Of a stretch of 64,000 bases of DNA, positions 61,656 through 64,000 are shown piece after piece (positions within the stretch are counted from its first letter, which is position 1; every line of letters begins with the position of its first letter). The stretch is from G965232465 sp965276005 (GTDB lineage Bacteria > Pseudomonadota > Alphaproteobacteria > JAQWUY01). Position numbers and translations under genes: made by a program. Under the pieces are notes generated by a model. It worked only from the letters and a program-made list of their open reading frames with translations. It made no database searches and had not been told where the DNA came from. The stretch spans positions 496,001-560,000 of the forward strand of contig OZ254962.1 in the NCBI GenBank assembly GCA_965276005.1. The letters are read 5' to 3'.

Positions 61656-62624
61656 TCATTTTATATCAGCCTTTTTTTGTTGTACGGGATTAAGTTCCTC
61701 TTCCTGTGCGGCAAAGCGTTTTTTAATCGGGTCTATATCGTCGTCTTGCTGTCCCCTATTCGGCTTTTGCCATAACAGCAGCGGTACCGCTACACAGTTC
61801 GAGGAATAAGTGCCAATCACCACCCCAAACACCATCGCCATAGCAAAGCCTCGAATTACTTCACCACCGAACAATACCAACGACAACAGGGCAATCAAAG
61901 TGGTAACCGAAGTGATAACCGTACGGCTTAGGGATTGGTTAATCGCCAGGTCAAAAATCTCCGCATGGGTTTTTTTCTGGTACAGCCCAAAATTTTCCCG
62001 CACTCGATCGAACACCACTACCGTATCATTGATCGAATAGCCGGCAATGGTTAAAATCGCCGCTACTGTTGGCAGCCCAAACTCTATCCCCATCACTGCT
62101 ATAAACCCCATAGTAATCACCACATCGTGGATTAAAGCCACCAAAGCGGCAATACCGTATTGCCATTCGAACCTAAACCAAATATATACCATAATTGCCA
62201 ACAGCGAATACAACACCGCTAGCCCCGCATCTTTTTTCAGCTCTTCGCCAATCACCGGGCCGACAAATTCTATGCGGCGAAATTCGGACACCAGATCGGC
62301 AATCGCCTGTTTGATTAAATTCACCCCTTGCGTGTTGTCCACATTGTCGATATTTGCCCGCAGCAAGATAATATCCTCCGCCCCGAATTCTTGCAAAGAC
62401 GCATCCACATTCGGCACCGCAGATATCGCCTTGCGCACATCGGCAATGTCGACGGTGTCGTTGAGTTTCACTTCCAGCAGCACACCGCCGCTAAAATCGA
62501 TGCCATAGTTTATCCCCCGTGCAATAATTGTAGCCGCAGTAATTGTCAATAACAACACGGAAAATAGCAAAAACAGTTTGACTTTTGACATAAACGCAAA
62601 GCGGGTATTTTGTAGCACTTGCAT
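61656..62624 (-). CDS. secF: Protein translocase subunit SecF
   Basis: A 322-residue inner-membrane protein with six membrane segments; with SecD it uses the proton gradient to aid export. GINYGIDFSGGVLLEV (about residue 38) and GYSINDTVVVFDRVREN (about residues 195-212) are family signatures. It follows secD by three bases. Confidence 0.95.
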   Translation of the reverse strand: MQVLQNTRFAFMSKVKLFLLFSVLLLTITAATIIARGINYGIDFSGGVLLEVKLNDTVDIADVRKAISAVPNVDASLQEFGAEDIILLRANIDNVDNTQGVNLIKQAIADLVSEFRRIEFVGPVIGEELKKDAGLAVLYSLLAIMVYIWFRFEWQYGIAALVALIHDVVITMGFIAVMGIEFGLPTVAAILTIAGYSINDTVVVFDRVRENFGLYQKKTHAEIFDLAINQSLSRTVITSVTTLIALLSLVLFGGEVIRGFAMAMVFGVVIGTYSSNCVAVPLLLWQKPNRGQQDDDIDPIKKRFAAQEEELNPVQQKKADIK

Positions 62625-62627
62625 AAC

Positions 62628-64000
62628 TTAGAATCCTTTTGGTAAGGCGGTTGGATTTTTAAACACCACCCAGCGCAACAACAGCCAGCGGGTGATAATA
62701 ATAGCCGAAAACATACTGGTTAAGATACCGATCGACAAAGTTACCGCAAAACCCTGCACAGGTCCGGTGCCAAAGGTAAACAAGATAAATCCAGCAATCA
62801 AACCGGTAATATTGGCATCGACAATAGTTAAAAATGCGGTCTTAAAGCCCCGTTCCACCGATTGGGCGATTTTGCCGCCTTTGCTGACCTCTTCCCGGAT
62901 GCGTTCAAAAATAAGCACATTGGCATCGACCGCCATACCGATGGTAAGAACAATGCCGGCAATTCCCGGCAAAGTCAAAGTCGCTTGCACCCCATCGAGC
63001 ACCGCCACGATTAACACCATATTTATCCCCAGTGCCATCGTTGCATACGCCCCAAACCGCCGATACATAAAGTTCATAAACACAATCACAAACACCAACC
63101 CCAGTACGGATGCCATCTTGCCTGAGGCGATACTGTCCGCCCCCAGCCCGGGACCGACTGTGCGTTCTTCGGCAATGGTTAGAGGCACCGGCAACGCCCC
63201 AGATCGCAACAACAACGCCAAATCGCCGGCGCTATCGATGGTAAAGTTGCCGGTAATCACCCCCGAACCGCCCAATATAGGCTCGTTCACATTGGGGGCA
63301 GAAATCAGCACCCCGTCCAACACAATGGCAATTTGTTTGCCCACATTACGGCTGGTTAAACTGCCGAATTTTCTTGCCCCTACCGTGTCGAAGCGAAATG
63401 ACACCACCGGTTGGTTTTGGCTGTATGTGGGTTGGGCATCGACCAAGTTTTCACCGCTGACATACACCCGTTTTTCTAGCACATACTGCACCCCGTCCGC
63501 ATCTTTGGCAACAAAGCGATTCGCCGGCAGGTTTGCAGATGGCGACCGACTGCTATCGACCAAGTGAAAAGTCATTTTTGCGGTTTTACCTAACAATTTC
63601 TTAATCGTATCGGGATTTTCGACACCGGGTAATTGCAACACGATACGGTTTTGTCCTTGCCGCTGGATAAGCGGTTCTTGCGTGCCGGAGCCATCGATAC
63701 GGCGGCGGATAATCTCGATGGTTTGTCCTATAATCTGCGTCATGCGTTCGGAAATGCCAGCTTCTGTCAAAGTATAGGATATGGTGGTGTTGCGTTTGAC
63801 CACATCCAAATTAGGTGCCAAATACTGGGTGGTCAATGCAGCTAAGGCGACATTGTCTGCGTCTCGAATATCCACTAACACCCTGTCCGCTTCGACAGCA
63901 ATCGAAGTATAGCGGATTTTTTGATTGCGAAGTTCTGCACGGACGCTGTCGGCTAACCCTTCGTAAAACATGTTTAGCACCGTTTGTTGTTCGATTTCTA
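62628..64000 (-). CDS. secD: Protein translocase subunit SecD, 5' end outside window
   Basis: The frame is open to the window edge, so the N-terminal first membrane segment is missing and about 457 residues are visible. RRRIDGSGTQEPLIQRQG..., LPGVENPDTIKKLLGKTA and the RND-type membrane blocks (GIVLTIGMAVDANVLIFERIREE in parts) identify SecD. A GTG at 63980 is in frame but not the likely start because conserved-looking sequence continues upstream. It is co-transcribed with secF. Confidence 0.94.
   Translation of the reverse strand, partial: EIEQQTVLNMFYEGLADSVRAELRNQKIRYTSIAVEADRVLVDIRDADNVALAALTTQYLAPNLDVVKRNTTISYTLTEAGISERMTQIIGQTIEIIRRRIDGSGTQEPLIQRQGQNRIVLQLPGVENPDTIKKLLGKTAKMTFHLVDSSRSPSANLPANRFVAKDADGVQYVLEKRVYVSGENLVDAQPTYSQNQPVVSFRFDTVGARKFGSLTSRNVGKQIAIVLDGVLISAPNVNEPILGGSGVITGNFTIDSAGDLALLLRSGALPVPLTIAEERTVGPGLGADSIASGKMASVLGLVFVIVFMNFMYRRFGAYATMALGINMVLIVAVLDGVQATLTLPGIAGIVLTIGMAVDANVLIFERIREEVSKGGKIAQSVERGFKTAFLTIVDANITGLIAGFILFTFGTGPVQGFAVTLSIGILTSMFSAIIITRWLLLRWVVFKNPTALPKGF

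Overview
The window looks like chromosomal DNA of an alphaproteobacterium with moderate GC and closely packed genes. The main evidence is gene order: glyA-nrdR-ribD-ribE-ribB-ribH-nusB-thiL, hom-glpX-recJ, yceD-plsX-fabH-ihfA-merR, sdhE-mfd divergent from recG, rplM-rpsI-argC, ssb-gyrA-coaD divergent from uvrA, and glnB-glnA. Protein details agree, such as a HemB without the zinc cysteines, a Tim44-like protein and a hybrid malic enzyme. The genus cannot be named from this sequence. Methionine, arginine, riboflavin and homoserine genes argue against an extremely reduced obligate parasite.

Layout. 1-2.8 kb: a partial HD hydrolase, a RhlE-type helicase, an alpha/beta hydrolase and tRNA-His. 2.9-4.9 kb: glnB-glnA behind a near-consensus sigma-54 promoter. 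4.9-12.2 kb is the accessory-looking part: two similar two-gene cassettes (a Gly-rich hydrophobic peptide of 48-49 aa overlapping a 100-101 aa, three-helix membrane protein), a decayed secreted-protein gene, a BCCT transporter, a 127-bp tandem hairpin array, and an amino-acid ABC importer without its ATPase. 12.3-15.3 kb: an FMN reductase, maeB and tRNA-Ser. 15.4-28.6 kb: parE, merR, ihfA, fabH, plsX, yceD, infA, an intergenic small-RNA candidate, a phosphotransferase, mfd, sdhE, recG and bamE. 28.7-33.6 kb: a large two-partner-secretion type adhesin carrying six FG-GAP-like repeats. 33.8-41.1 kb: the thiL to glyA operon, hemB, tRNA-Asn and tRNA-Lys. 41.2-48.7 kb: recJ, glpX, hom, a Tim44-like gene, fxsA, argC, rpsI and rplM. 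48.8-50.9 kb: a DUF262/DUF1524 (GmrSD-like) defence gene placed against a duplicated metZ tail. 51-64 kb: metZ, a rhodanese, coaD, gyrA, ssb, uvrA, trmFO, a LysE-family exporter, secF and partial secD.

A dispersed, multi-hairpin repeat family occurs at four places (7918, 46437, 47606, 61481). One copy shows compensatory base-pair changes relative to the tandem array, so the folded structure appears to be conserved. The strongest candidates for something undescribed are this hairpin element and the twin small-peptide/membrane-protein cassettes with matching promoters.
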